From an uncultured Dyadobacter sp. (GTDB lineage: Bacteria > Bacteroidota > Bacteroidia > Cytophagales > Spirosomataceae), in assembly GCF_946482605.1 (NCBI RefSeq), contig NZ_CAMLSE010000002.1, forward strand, positions 310,001 to 374,000: a stretch of 64,000 bases of DNA. Reading direction: 5' to 3'. Each line of letters opens with the position of its first letter. Within the stretch, counting starts at the first letter, position 1. This document shows, in pieces, positions 33,551 through 42,665 of the stretch. The notes beneath the pieces were generated by a model, which saw only the letters and a list, made by a program, of their open reading frames with translations, ran no database searches and was not told where the DNA came from. Both the position numbers and the translations under genes were made by a program.

Positions 33551-34348
33551 TTATCGGCTATAACTCAACTCCACTTTCTCCACATTCGTCGCATAGAGCT
33601 GTATCTCGTACGAACGGCCGTTTTGAGCCATTACGCATTTGGGCCGGTTGCCTTTCTGAATGAAGCGAACGGCCGATTTGTTCAGAATATGGCTCTTCCC
33701 GACCCTCAGAAAACGGTCGGCAGGCAACATTCTCTCGATCGAATCCAGAGTGGTATTCGGGACATTGATGTGCTCGAACTGGGAACAGTAGATATTGATC
33801 TGCCGGTTGGCCGATTCGCAATAGATGATGTCGTCGACCTCGACACAGTGAAATAGCTGCGAGTTTTGAAAAATGAGCTGCCTGCCCTGGTATCCGGGTT
33901 GGGAAATATCGCATTCCAGAAGGCTTAGCAGCTCTGTCTCCTGTTCCTTTGCGGCGCTCCATTTGGTATAAAACACGGCTAACTTCTCCCTGAGAATGAC
34001 CGGGTCAATGGGCTTTACCACAAAATCCGAATGGAAATGCGGGGCGGCTTTCTGAACGGCCGTAAGGGCTTCATCGGGATAACCGGAGACGAAGATCAGG
34101 CCATAGGATTGTTGCTTGCAAGTCAATTCTTCGAGCAGGTCGAAGCCGCTGCGCACGGGCATCTTGATATCGAGCAGTATCAGGTCCGGCTCATGCTGTT
34201 CAATCAATGCAAGCCCGCTCCCAACGTCCTCGGCCTGACCGACAAGCCGGACATTGGGAATATTACCGAGCATGTTCACCAGTGTTTCGCGCACAAAATA
34301 CTCGTCGTCGATGATGGCCACTTTGGCCGTAAGCGGTTTATTATTCAT
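33551..34348 (-). CDS. LytTR-family response regulator
   Basis: 265 residues. The receiver domain has the acidic pair near the N-terminus (KVAIIDDEYFVRETL), the phosphoacceptor Asp in DLILLDIKMPVRSGFDLLEE and the Lys of DFVVKPIDP. The C-terminal LytTR DNA-binding domain is visible as DIIYCESANRQINIYCSQFE then FLRVGKSHILNKSAVRFIQK. It begins 3 bp after the histidine kinase stop, so the pair is one signalling system. LytTR regulators bind paired direct repeats; whether this one reads the repeats at 21704-21736 is untested. Confidence 0.95.
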   Translation of the reverse strand: MNNKPLTAKVAIIDDEYFVRETLVNMLGNIPNVRLVGQAEDVGSGLALIEQHEPDLILLDIKMPVRSGFDLLEELTCKQQSYGLIFVSGYPDEALTAVQKAAPHFHSDFVVKPIDPVILREKLAVFYTKWSAAKEQETELLSLLECDISQPGYQGRQLIFQNSQLFHCVEVDDIIYCESANRQINIYCSQFEHINVPNTTLDSIERMLPADRFLRVGKSHILNKSAVRFIQKGNRPKCVMAQNGRSYEIQLYATNVEKVELSYSR

Positions 34349-34351
34349 GGT

Positions 34352-37300
34352 TTAAACTGGCTTTGAAATGGCGTGTCCCATCAGTTCGTCGGGAGAAAGG
34401 ACCGGGTAAAGCGGGAGAAAAGCTTCTGCGCGTACACCGCATTTCCCTTCCGATTCCAGGTCTGTGTACCGGTGGTAGCTTTGAATGATATTATGTTGGT
34501 TCAACTGTTCAAAAAGTGCTTCGTTGATCGCCAGGCCCCGCCCGGTCGAGCGGTGGTTATACAGCCTGGCCTTCTCCATGCCCACGCCGTCGTCTTCGAC
34601 CACGATATGGAGTTGTTTTCCCAGCACCGAAACCCGGACCTGCACGGTACCACCCTCCGGCCTGTTTTCCAGGCCATGCTTGATCGCGTTGGAAACATAG
34701 CCCTGAATCAGCATTTTGGGAATAACGGTATCCATCGGAACGTCGTCGTGCACCTGCATGACCGATTGCACGCGGTGCCGGAACCGTACTTTTTCCAGTT
34801 CCAGGTAGTTGGCGACAAAATCGATCTCTTCGCCCAACGTCCAGAAAACCTGACTGCTGCTGAGTAACTTATGCCTGAAAATACTGCCGAATTTGGCGAG
34901 GTAATGCACCACCTTCTCCGATTCGTTCTTATAAAGCATCGACTGCACGGCTGTAAGGAAATTGGATACAAAATGCGGGTCGATCTGGTTGGTGATCGCG
35001 CGTACTTCGAGCAGTGCGCGCTCCCGGCCGGCCTCGGCCAGTTCGCGGCTCATTCCGGCTTCTATACTCCGGCGTTCCGCTGCTTCGAGTTCGAGCTCTG
35101 TAACCCGCTGTTTGGCCTGCAAAATCTCCTGCTGGCGGCGGGCCTGCCTTTTGACCTGCCTGAGAATGAGATAAAAGACAAAGCCGGCAAATGCAAGCGA
35201 GGCGAGCGTTCTGAACCAGATCGTGTTATACCAGAACGGCACGATTTCAAATTCCTGCGAAACGTCACGGGTATTCCAGATGCCATTGGCGCGAAGTACT
35301 TTCAGCGTAATGCGGTAGCGCCCGTCCGAAAGGTTTTTCAGGGAAATACTGCTCCGTTGCACAGGGTCCGACCATTCGGCCTCGGCCTCCTGATTGTCCA
35401 GCCGCTCTATTTTGTAGGTATAAACGGAGTTGGCAAAAAGGTTCTGATGATTAGGTTCCAAAAGCTGTACTTCCAGGTCTTTGAGATAGGGACTGAGCCG
35501 CAGCACCCCTTCGCCGGTTCTATAATTTTTCTCCTCCCCTACATCCCTGAATGCCCGGATACCGGTGGGCACAGGTTTCAGCAGGTTCATCAGGTCCATT
35601 TGCGGGATCATCATCAGGCGATCGTGGGTCGTGAACCACCAGCGGTCGCAGTTATCGCGGAAAGAGCCGTGTGAAATGCTCTGTCCTTCATAGCCATTCC
35701 GATGGTCGAACCAGGCTAACCATTCGTCGCCGGTCTTGTAAAATTTTTCAATATCAAATACATACAAACCCTCAATCGCCCCCAGCAGCAGATGCGAATT
35801 ACCCATCGGCTGGCAGAAATGAATGACCCGCTTCAACTGGGACGGCACAATGCGCCTGAAACGTTTGTAATCGTAAAGCCAAAGCCCCTCGTCGGTGGCC
35901 AGCCACATATTCCCGCGGTCGTCACGCTGCACATCGAAAACCATCCAAGACGACACATTTTCAGCCGAGTAATGAATGGTTTTGAAATGCGGCGACCTGC
36001 CATCCCAAATCACGCAACTGTTTTGCCCGGCGATCCAGAACTGGTCGAATTTGTCCTTTTCAATATCATAATAACCTGTCGATGGAAGCGCCATTTCGCC
36101 TGTGCGCTGCAATGTGCGGCGGTTATAGATCAGCATTTTCTTGCTGCAAACAAACAGATAGCGGTTGTTGGCCACATCGTCATAAAATCCCCGGATGTTG
36201 CTGCCGGTTTCGCTGCCCTCCAAAAGCCGGTAATCATTCCCGTCGAACCACAGCAAGCCCTTCCCACCGACTGTTGAAAAAATGAGGTTTCCATCCGCAT
36301 CCCGGTTGGTAGCCGCCAGAAAATCCCTGACCGGAAGCGTCTTCAAATAGCTGCTATCCGGCACGATTGCGCCATTGATAAGTTTGCTCAGTCCGCCTCC
36401 GCGCGATGCAAGCCACATGATGCCGTTGCGGTCTTCGGTGGCCGACACCGTTTCTTCCTGCAACCCGCCCGAATGATCAAAATACCGCCAGCCAGCGCGG
36501 ATAATGCGGTTGATACCATTGATCGTCCCAACCCACAAGTCTCCGTTTTTATCGAAAATCATGCTGCGCGGCGTGGCGGTTTTGACTCCGGAGTCGAACA
36601 CATCGTCGCCATCGTACCACACCACGGTACCTTTATCGCCCATGAATGCGAGTTCCAGCTTGTCGCTTAATGCGAACACCTCCTTATTACTGATGTCGGC
36701 GGGGATGCTCACCGCTTTTTCGAACCCGGCGGGGCCGAGGCGTAATACAGCGGTGTTGGTCAATGCGAATAGCTTGCCTCCGGGCGTCTGCAAGATGCGG
36801 CGAACTTTTCCGCCTATGGGAATAATGGCCATCCTGCCGTTCCTCCATTCATGCAGCTGCCCGTCTTTCGTCACGATCAGCAGTCGTTTGGCGGCCCAAT
36901 CGGCCCTGATATCGACGATTTGCGGCACCTGCCCGGGAAACAACGTACCGGTCATGTTCACTACCCTGGTTCCTTCCAGATAAGAAATCCCTTTTTCAGT
37001 AAACGGCGCATTCGGAAGCCCGGCGAACCATGCGCGGTGCTGGTGATCGACGGTCAGAAAGGAAGTTCCTGCGCGATTATAATGCGGCGCATACCCCACG
37101 ACGGTCGTGTCCACACGCAACCGCTGTCCGGGTGAAAAACGCAGTTTATACAACTTATTACCTGCCACCCATACGGTCCCATCCGGGCCTATGGCGAGGT
37201 CGTTGATGAGGCCTTTCGGCAGGTCGGGCATTTGGGTGGACGATATCAGCTGATGTTCCTGGTCAAAAAAATCCAGCCCCCAGTCGGTCGCGACCCAGGT

Positions 37301-37462
37301 GCGGCCCGCCTGGTCGGGCATGAGGAAATAAACCCGAACATTATCGAGGCCGTCGGCAATGGTATAATGCTGCTGCGCCAGCTTATGGGAAGTTGCGGCC
37401 GGAAGAACAGGGTGCAGGAAAAACAGAATGAATAACTGCAAAATGCAGTGTCGCCGCCTCAT
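34352..37462 (-). CDS. hybrid-type sensor: periplasmic two-propeller domain and LytS-type histidine kinase
   Basis: 1036 residues. A signal peptide (LFILFFLHPVLPAATS) leads into many propeller repeats (YFLMPDQAGRTWVATDWGLD, IGPDGTVWVAGNKLYKL, FDKNGDLWVGTINGINR) and a Y_Y_Y domain near 660-730 (RYRITLKVLRANG). One membrane segment (FRTLASLAFAGFVFYLILRQ, about 745) and a coiled coil precede the His_kinase domain, where the phosphoacceptor is in IDPHFVSNFLTAVQS (a variant of the usual NPHFLFN), and the ATPase N-box is NAIKHGL with VVEDDGVGM. It senses an outside signal, often an oligosaccharide in this architecture, and passes phosphate to the LytTR regulator downstream. Confidence 0.95.
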   Translation of the reverse strand: MRRRHCILQLFILFFLHPVLPAATSHKLAQQHYTIADGLDNVRVYFLMPDQAGRTWVATDWGLDFFDQEHQLISSTQMPDLPKGLINDLAIGPDGTVWVAGNKLYKLRFSPGQRLRVDTTVVGYAPHYNRAGTSFLTVDHQHRAWFAGLPNAPFTEKGISYLEGTRVVNMTGTLFPGQVPQIVDIRADWAAKRLLIVTKDGQLHEWRNGRMAIIPIGGKVRRILQTPGGKLFALTNTAVLRLGPAGFEKAVSIPADISNKEVFALSDKLELAFMGDKGTVVWYDGDDVFDSGVKTATPRSMIFDKNGDLWVGTINGINRIIRAGWRYFDHSGGLQEETVSATEDRNGIMWLASRGGGLSKLINGAIVPDSSYLKTLPVRDFLAATNRDADGNLIFSTVGGKGLLWFDGNDYRLLEGSETGSNIRGFYDDVANNRYLFVCSKKMLIYNRRTLQRTGEMALPSTGYYDIEKDKFDQFWIAGQNSCVIWDGRSPHFKTIHYSAENVSSWMVFDVQRDDRGNMWLATDEGLWLYDYKRFRRIVPSQLKRVIHFCQPMGNSHLLLGAIEGLYVFDIEKFYKTGDEWLAWFDHRNGYEGQSISHGSFRDNCDRWWFTTHDRLMMIPQMDLMNLLKPVPTGIRAFRDVGEEKNYRTGEGVLRLSPYLKDLEVQLLEPNHQNLFANSVYTYKIERLDNQEAEAEWSDPVQRSSISLKNLSDGRYRITLKVLRANGIWNTRDVSQEFEIVPFWYNTIWFRTLASLAFAGFVFYLILRQVKRQARRQQEILQAKQRVTELELEAAERRSIEAGMSRELAEAGRERALLEVRAITNQIDPHFVSNFLTAVQSMLYKNESEKVVHYLAKFGSIFRHKLLSSSQVFWTLGEEIDFVANYLELEKVRFRHRVQSVMQVHDDVPMDTVIPKMLIQGYVSNAIKHGLENRPEGGTVQVRVSVLGKQLHIVVEDDGVGMEKARLYNHRSTGRGLAINEALFEQLNQHNIIQSYHRYTDLESEGKCGVRAEAFLPLYPVLSPDELMGHAISKPV

Positions 37463-37871
37463 GGATACAACATATTGTTCAGCAGCAAGTTACCAAAAAT
37501 CAAAATCCCGGCAAACCGCTCTCCCCGACGGTCGCGCGAAATCAGCCTGCCACCGCACCAACTGGCCGTTTGGCAGGATTAAATTTAAAAATAAAGCATT
37601 CATTATTAACAACTTGTTAAATGGAAACCACGGAGCGGTGCCCTGAAAATTCGCGCAGCCAAAGCGCCATTTCATGTGCCGCTTCCGCCAATTCATACGG
37701 CGCATCGAAAGGGATGATCCGGCGTGCATTCGACGCCCCTATTTTTGCCGCCGTTTCAGAACCAAATCCATTAGCCATGCAAAATCCTTGTTACCTGATC
37801 TTCTTGTTGGGCGCAATAGCCGCCTTCTTTCTACGCGGACTCTTTGAATTGATCGCATTAACCTAATACAA
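37463..37871. other. 409-bp divergent intergenic region
   Basis: Lies between the divergent sensor kinase and AraC genes. It contains a T-rich stretch at about 37580-37620 and a 29-codon membrane-peptide frame at 37777-37866. No exact TAnnTTTG box with a -33 partner was found for either gene. Confidence 0.4.
37777..37866 (+). CDS. 29-residue single-membrane-span peptide (doubtful)
   Basis: The frame MQNPCYLIFLLGAIAAFFLR then GLFELIALT ends 5 bp before the AraC start. It would form one membrane helix. It may be a leader peptide coupled to the regulator gene or a chance frame; no ribosome-binding feature decides this. Confidence 0.25.
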   Translation: MQNPCYLIFLLGAIAAFFLRGLFELIALT

Positions 37872-38876
37872 ATGTTCATTCTCAAAAAAATGGCAACAGA
37901 GGAAATCGAACAACAAGTGAACCATGTTTACAGATCCGCCGCGCCGGAATCGCTGCGGATCACCCAAAACCTGGTCGACCTCGATCTGCAAGCGGAGCAG
38001 CTTAGCGGCATCACGATCATCAATAACCGAATGCAGACGTTCGGCAGTGAATTTTTCTTCACCTACGAGCGCGACAAGCCGGTACTAATGCTTTTTTTCC
38101 AGATTAAAAACACCTCGAACTTCACGCAGGGCGGGACGATCGTGGTGCCGGAAATGCACCATTCGGTTAACTATCTGCCGGTTACCCAGTCGAGTTCGCG
38201 CGCGGAAAAGCACACTTTTTCGCATAACCTGTGCATCAAGATCGACCCTGCGCTCATTACCGGCAAATGGCTTCACGAATGCAGTTCGAACGAATCATGG
38301 GCGCGGATGCTCACGAGCGAGGACGCTTACGTGACGATGGATGCCAGCCGACCGATGGGCAAAGAGGTGCTCGACGCCTTGCAGCAGCTCACCAATTGCC
38401 CCTACAAGGGTGAAATGGGCAATTTTTACAAAGAATCCATTGTTCGGCTGCTGTTCGTACACCAGATGGCGGAGTTCGTGCAAATGCCCGGCGCGGGGCT
38501 AACCGGTCCGCAGAAGCTCACCCGCAAGGATGTAGATGTGCTGCACGATGTGAAAAACTACCTCGAAATGAATTACCTCGATGACCTCTCCCTCGACGGC
38601 ATCATCCGGCAGTTCGGACTGAATGCATTCAAGCTGAAATATGGTTTCAAGGCGCTCTTCAATACTTCGGTCATGCGATTTATTGATGATAAAAAAATGA
38701 GCTACGCCAGGCAGATCCTGTGCGATCAGCACGACCTCGACATGTACGACATCGCCGACCGACTTGGTTACAGCCATTATTCCAATTTCAGCCTGGCCTT
38801 CAAACGCAGGTTCGGCTACGCGCCCACCCAGGTGCGGCACCATTTCACCAGTCCCGGAATGATACCTTTTTCATAA
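37872..38876 (+). CDS. AraC-family transcriptional regulator
   Basis: 334 residues; a second Met at 37890 is a possible start. The first 220 residues are a beta-rich sensor region (TFGSEFFFTYERDKPVLMLF, TIVVPEMHHSVNY) without recognised family. The C-terminal 100 residues hold the two AraC helix-turn-helix motifs: LSLDGIIRQFGLNAFKLKYG, and YDIADRLGYSHYSNFSLAFK followed by RRFGYAPTQVR. It precedes the haloperoxidase and TonB-receptor genes by 77 bp on the same strand and is their likely regulator. Similar proteins in Bacteroidota control iron or siderophore genes, which would fit the receptor. Confidence 0.9.
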   Translation: MFILKKMATEEIEQQVNHVYRSAAPESLRITQNLVDLDLQAEQLSGITIINNRMQTFGSEFFFTYERDKPVLMLFFQIKNTSNFTQGGTIVVPEMHHSVNYLPVTQSSSRAEKHTFSHNLCIKIDPALITGKWLHECSSNESWARMLTSEDAYVTMDASRPMGKEVLDALQQLTNCPYKGEMGNFYKESIVRLLFVHQMAEFVQMPGAGLTGPQKLTRKDVDVLHDVKNYLEMNYLDDLSLDGIIRQFGLNAFKLKYGFKALFNTSVMRFIDDKKMSYARQILCDQHDLDMYDIADRLGYSHYSNFSLAFKRRFGYAPTQVRHHFTSPGMIPFS

Positions 38877-38953
38877 GTGCAAATACCTTTTGCATAACCA
38901 CCACCCCGGGCGATACAGCTTCCTTTGTATCGTTAAACAAAACAAACAGAAAA

Positions 38954-40252
38954 ATGAAAAATTTAAGATTATTAGCCATTCTTACCGTTCTGTCCCTACT
39001 CATGGCCTGCAATCGCTCCAACGGTGTGGAGCCCGGCAACAATGACGGAAAAGTACCAAACCTGAAAGAGTATTCCAACCAGGTTATCTTCGACTGGAAC
39101 GTCGTTGCATTTAACGCCATGGGCGGTGCCGCTTACCAGCATTCTTTGCTCGCATCGAGGGTGAACGCCATGGTACACCTCGCCATGCACGACGCGCTCA
39201 ACGCCATTGCACCGGCCTACAAAACCTACGCACTCAAAACGCGTGACGCCTCCGCCGACCCGATCGCCGCGGCCGCCACGGCCGCGCATGAAGTACTGCT
39301 GCATTCATTTCCTGACAAAAAAACGATGCTCGATTCCGCCCTGGCCGTCTCGCTGGCACCGCTGAAACCAGGCGAAAAACTCGACCACGGCAAAACGATC
39401 GGGAAAGAGGCAGCGCAAGGCATTATCGGCCTTCGGAAGGACGACGGCGCGTTACAGGACCCGATTGCGGGTGTGGATGCGTCCATTACGCCGGGGATTT
39501 TCCAGGCCGTGCCGCCAATGACGTTCATCTACGCGCCGTTCTGGAAAAGCATGAAACCCTTCGCATTAACGAAAGTGGAGCAGTTTCGTGTAGCACCCCA
39601 GCCTGAGCTCACGAGCAAAAAGTATGCGGATGGTTTTGAGGAAGTGAAAAAATACGGTGACGCCCTCAGCAAAGACCGCTCGGCAGAGCAAACTACCTAT
39701 GCGAAATTCTGGTATGAATTCTCTGAAATCGGATGGAACCGTGTCACCAGAACCGTTGCCGTCAAACGCAACCTGGGCATTCTGGAAACCGCACGGATAT
39801 TTGCCCTAGTGAATATGGCCCTGGCCGATTCCTACACGGCGGGTTGGGATTCCAAATTCCACTACAACTTCTGGCGTCCGTATACTGCTATCCGTAATGC
39901 CGAGACCGACGGCAACAATGCAACCGGCCCGAACAAAAACTGGGAGCCGATGCTTCCTACCCCGCCGGTGCAGGACTACCCTTCCACGCACAGCGCACTG
40001 GGTAATGCGGCAGCGACCGTTCTCGCCAACCTGTTTGGAGACAAAACAGCCTTTTCGATGACCTCTACTACCGCCGATCCGCTCACGCAAACCCGGAGTT
40101 TCAAAAGTTTCAGCGAGGCGGCCCTTGAAAACGCCGATTCGAGGGTAATGGCAGGGCTTCACTTCCGCTTCTCCTGCGAAGCCGGCCTGAGCCTGGGCAG
40201 TGACATCGGGAACTGGATCACCAAGACGCAGTTGCAGCCACAAAGCAACTAA
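38954..40252 (+). CDS. vanadium-dependent haloperoxidase-like / PAP2-superfamily lipoprotein
   Basis: 432 residues from the ATG at 38954, which gives a lipoprotein signal ending LSLLMAC (Cys19); the frame is open further upstream into the AraC gene. The three phosphate/vanadate-binding motifs of the haloperoxidase/PAP2 superfamily are present in order: KFHYNFWRP (about 300), PSTHS (about 345) and SRVMAGLHF (about 395). PSTHS in place of PSGH and the missing second His motif details leave open whether it binds vanadate or acts as a phosphatase. It is anchored in the envelope and followed by a TonB-dependent receptor 85 bp later. Confidence 0.85.
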   Translation: MKNLRLLAILTVLSLLMACNRSNGVEPGNNDGKVPNLKEYSNQVIFDWNVVAFNAMGGAAYQHSLLASRVNAMVHLAMHDALNAIAPAYKTYALKTRDASADPIAAAATAAHEVLLHSFPDKKTMLDSALAVSLAPLKPGEKLDHGKTIGKEAAQGIIGLRKDDGALQDPIAGVDASITPGIFQAVPPMTFIYAPFWKSMKPFALTKVEQFRVAPQPELTSKKYADGFEEVKKYGDALSKDRSAEQTTYAKFWYEFSEIGWNRVTRTVAVKRNLGILETARIFALVNMALADSYTAGWDSKFHYNFWRPYTAIRNAETDGNNATGPNKNWEPMLPTPPVQDYPSTHSALGNAAATVLANLFGDKTAFSMTSTTADPLTQTRSFKSFSEAALENADSRVMAGLHFRFSCEAGLSLGSDIGNWITKTQLQPQSN

Positions 40253-40337
40253 GTTCAATCACCGCCCTGCCTGCAATCTCCCTTTGGTAACCCTCGGGGA
40301 GATTCAGGAAGCGGCGGTAACAATCAACCTGTTAGCC

Positions 40338-42551
40338 ATGAAAAATACCAGATACATCCTGCCCGCCACCATTTGGCTGGCCCTGAACAGCTTTGCCGCA
40401 CTCGCCCAAACCGACTCTGCCCGGAAAGACATTCCAAACGAAAATGCAACCCAAGCCCGCCTCCTGCCCCAGCTCAACGTGTTCGACTACCACAGCCGCT
40501 TCACCCAATCGCTGCCGGAAATCAAAGGAACCTACCTTTTTGCAGGCAAACGCAGTGAGGTGATCAGGCTGGCGGATATCGAAGCCAATATCGCCGAAAA
40601 AACCGGCCGGCAACTGTTCGCACGCATTCCGGGCGTGTTCGTGTACGACATGGACGGCACAGGCAACCAGCTCAACATCGCCACCCGCGGTCTCGACCCG
40701 CACCGGTCCTGGGAAATGAACATCCGCCAAAACGGTGTCATTACCAACTCGGACATGTACGGCTACCCAGCCAGCCATTACTCGGCGCCCATGGAGAGCA
40801 TTTCCCAGATCGAACTCGTGCGTGGGACTGCCTCGCTGCAATACGGCGCGCAGTTCGGGGGAATGCTTAATTATGTCACAAAACAGGCCGATACGACCCG
40901 GAGAGTCGGTTTTGAGAACGTCAGCTCCGTTGGGAGCTATGGCTTACTAAGCACCTACAATGCCCTGGGCGGGAGAATCGGCAAATGGACCTACTATGCT
41001 TATCATTATGCACGGAAGTCGAAAGGCTACCGCGAAAATGGCCGTTCCGAAGCCGGAGCGCAATTCGTCAGCCTGCAATACCAGGCCAGTAAGGCGCTGT
41101 TGTTAAAGGCGGAGGTCGGCAGGTCGCATTACACTTTTCGCATCCCCGGGCCGTTGACGGACTCCCTGTTTCACGCCAATCCCCGACAAGCTACCCGCAG
41201 CCGCAATTATTTCAACCCGGATATTTGGGTTCCGTCCCTTACCATCGACTGGAAGATAGCAGGCCGGACCCGGCTTACATTCACCAATTCAGCATTGCTC
41301 GGCTCCAGGAACAGCGTGCAATTCGACGCCCTTGCTACCGTGAAAGATACGCTGACGCCAGAAACCGGGCAGTTTAAACAAAGGCAGGTGGATATCGACC
41401 ATTTCAAAAGCTTCACCTCAGAGCTTCGTCTGCTGCACAGCTATCAATTCCTGCACACACCAGCGACCATCGCAACGGGCCTGCAATACATGAACAACAA
41501 CCTGCACCGTCAGCAACTCGGAAAGGGTACCACAGGTTCTGATTTCGATCTGAACATTACCGGGCCGTTTGGGCGCGACCTGCATTTCAAGACCAGGAAC
41601 GTCGCTTTTTTTATTGAAAACCAATTTCAGATCACACCTGCATTATGCGTCTCGCCCGGGCTGCGGATCGAGAACGGTGACACGAAAATGTCAGGAACGA
41701 TCACCTACTATACGCCCGAAAGGCTGCCCACGAAAATCAGCCACCGGTTTGCATTGCTGGGCATCAATGCACAATATGTCCTGACTCCCGAAATAAAACT
41801 GTACGGCGGCATCTCGCAAGCCTATCGCCCGGTTCTCTTCAAAGACGTCATTCCGGCGAGTACTTACGAGGAAGTGGACGATAATCTGAAAGACGCCTCA
41901 GGCTACAATGCGGAGGTGGGTATAAAGGGTATGTGGAAGGGGCTGAATTTCAATGTCAGCGTATTTGATTTATTATACAAAAATAAAATGGGCAGCATTG
42001 TTTTGCCTGGCGACGCCGGCACGGCTACTGTTTTGCGCACTAATGTGGGCGACAGTCGCAATGTTGGTTTGGAAGCGCTGATCGAAGGCGTGTTATGTGA
42101 TTTCGGGAAATTGCGCATGACCTGGTTTACGTCCACCTCCTACATCCACGCCCGCTACCGAAATGCAACGATCGCAACAGGGACCGAGAACAAAAACATC
42201 GACGGCAATCACGTCGAGTCGGTACCGGAGTGGACGAGCCGGAATGGCCTGACGGGCGCTTACCGGAATTTCAGGGCGACGATTCAGTATAGTTACGTAA
42301 GTAAGACATTCTCCGACGCGCTGAATACACCTGTCCCGCAAGCCAGCGGCGCCAAAGGTCCGGTTCCGGCATACAGTTTGTGGGACCTCAACGCCAGCTG
42401 GCAGATCAGTCCGTCGATATCGGTTCGTGGTAGTGTGAGCAATATGCTCGATAAAAGCTACTTCACCAAGAGGCCCACATTTTACCCGGGTCCTGGCATA
42501 TGGCCATCCGACGGCCGAAGCGGCACCCTCACAGTTGCAATCAGCATTTAA
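40338..42551 (+). CDS. TonB-dependent outer-membrane receptor (FecA-like)
   Basis: 737 residues from the ATG at 40338, with a signal peptide (IWLALNSFAALAQ). It lacks the carboxypeptidase-regulatory-like domain common in Bacteroidota receptors and goes straight to a plug (GRQLFARIPGVFVYDMDGTG, LNIATRGLDPHRSWEMNIRQ, ISQIELVRGTASLQYGAQFG, MLNYVTKQ) and a barrel ending in SGTLTVAISI. The plug resembles FecA and other ferric-chelate receptors. Cargo is probably an iron chelate, but because it follows a haloperoxidase-like gene another metal or anion complex is possible (inference). Confidence 0.9.
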   Translation: MKNTRYILPATIWLALNSFAALAQTDSARKDIPNENATQARLLPQLNVFDYHSRFTQSLPEIKGTYLFAGKRSEVIRLADIEANIAEKTGRQLFARIPGVFVYDMDGTGNQLNIATRGLDPHRSWEMNIRQNGVITNSDMYGYPASHYSAPMESISQIELVRGTASLQYGAQFGGMLNYVTKQADTTRRVGFENVSSVGSYGLLSTYNALGGRIGKWTYYAYHYARKSKGYRENGRSEAGAQFVSLQYQASKALLLKAEVGRSHYTFRIPGPLTDSLFHANPRQATRSRNYFNPDIWVPSLTIDWKIAGRTRLTFTNSALLGSRNSVQFDALATVKDTLTPETGQFKQRQVDIDHFKSFTSELRLLHSYQFLHTPATIATGLQYMNNNLHRQQLGKGTTGSDFDLNITGPFGRDLHFKTRNVAFFIENQFQITPALCVSPGLRIENGDTKMSGTITYYTPERLPTKISHRFALLGINAQYVLTPEIKLYGGISQAYRPVLFKDVIPASTYEEVDDNLKDASGYNAEVGIKGMWKGLNFNVSVFDLLYKNKMGSIVLPGDAGTATVLRTNVGDSRNVGLEALIEGVLCDFGKLRMTWFTSTSYIHARYRNATIATGTENKNIDGNHVESVPEWTSRNGLTGAYRNFRATIQYSYVSKTFSDALNTPVPQASGAKGPVPAYSLWDLNASWQISPSISVRGSVSNMLDKSYFTKRPTFYPGPGIWPSDGRSGTLTVAISI

Positions 42552-42665
42552 AATTGCATGTAGAGAGATCGACATGCTCAGTTTAATGCATATGCCTTCC
42601 AACCGCATTGCCGAGGAGCTGTTGATAGCGGTAAAATATTTAAGGATCCGCCTGTCAAGGTGCAT

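Noticed and set aside
33551..34348. Assigning the repeats at 21704-21736 to this LytTR regulator
   Set aside because: The spacing fits LytTR sites, but this regulator is 12 kb away with its own sensor kinase; no sequence evidence links them.
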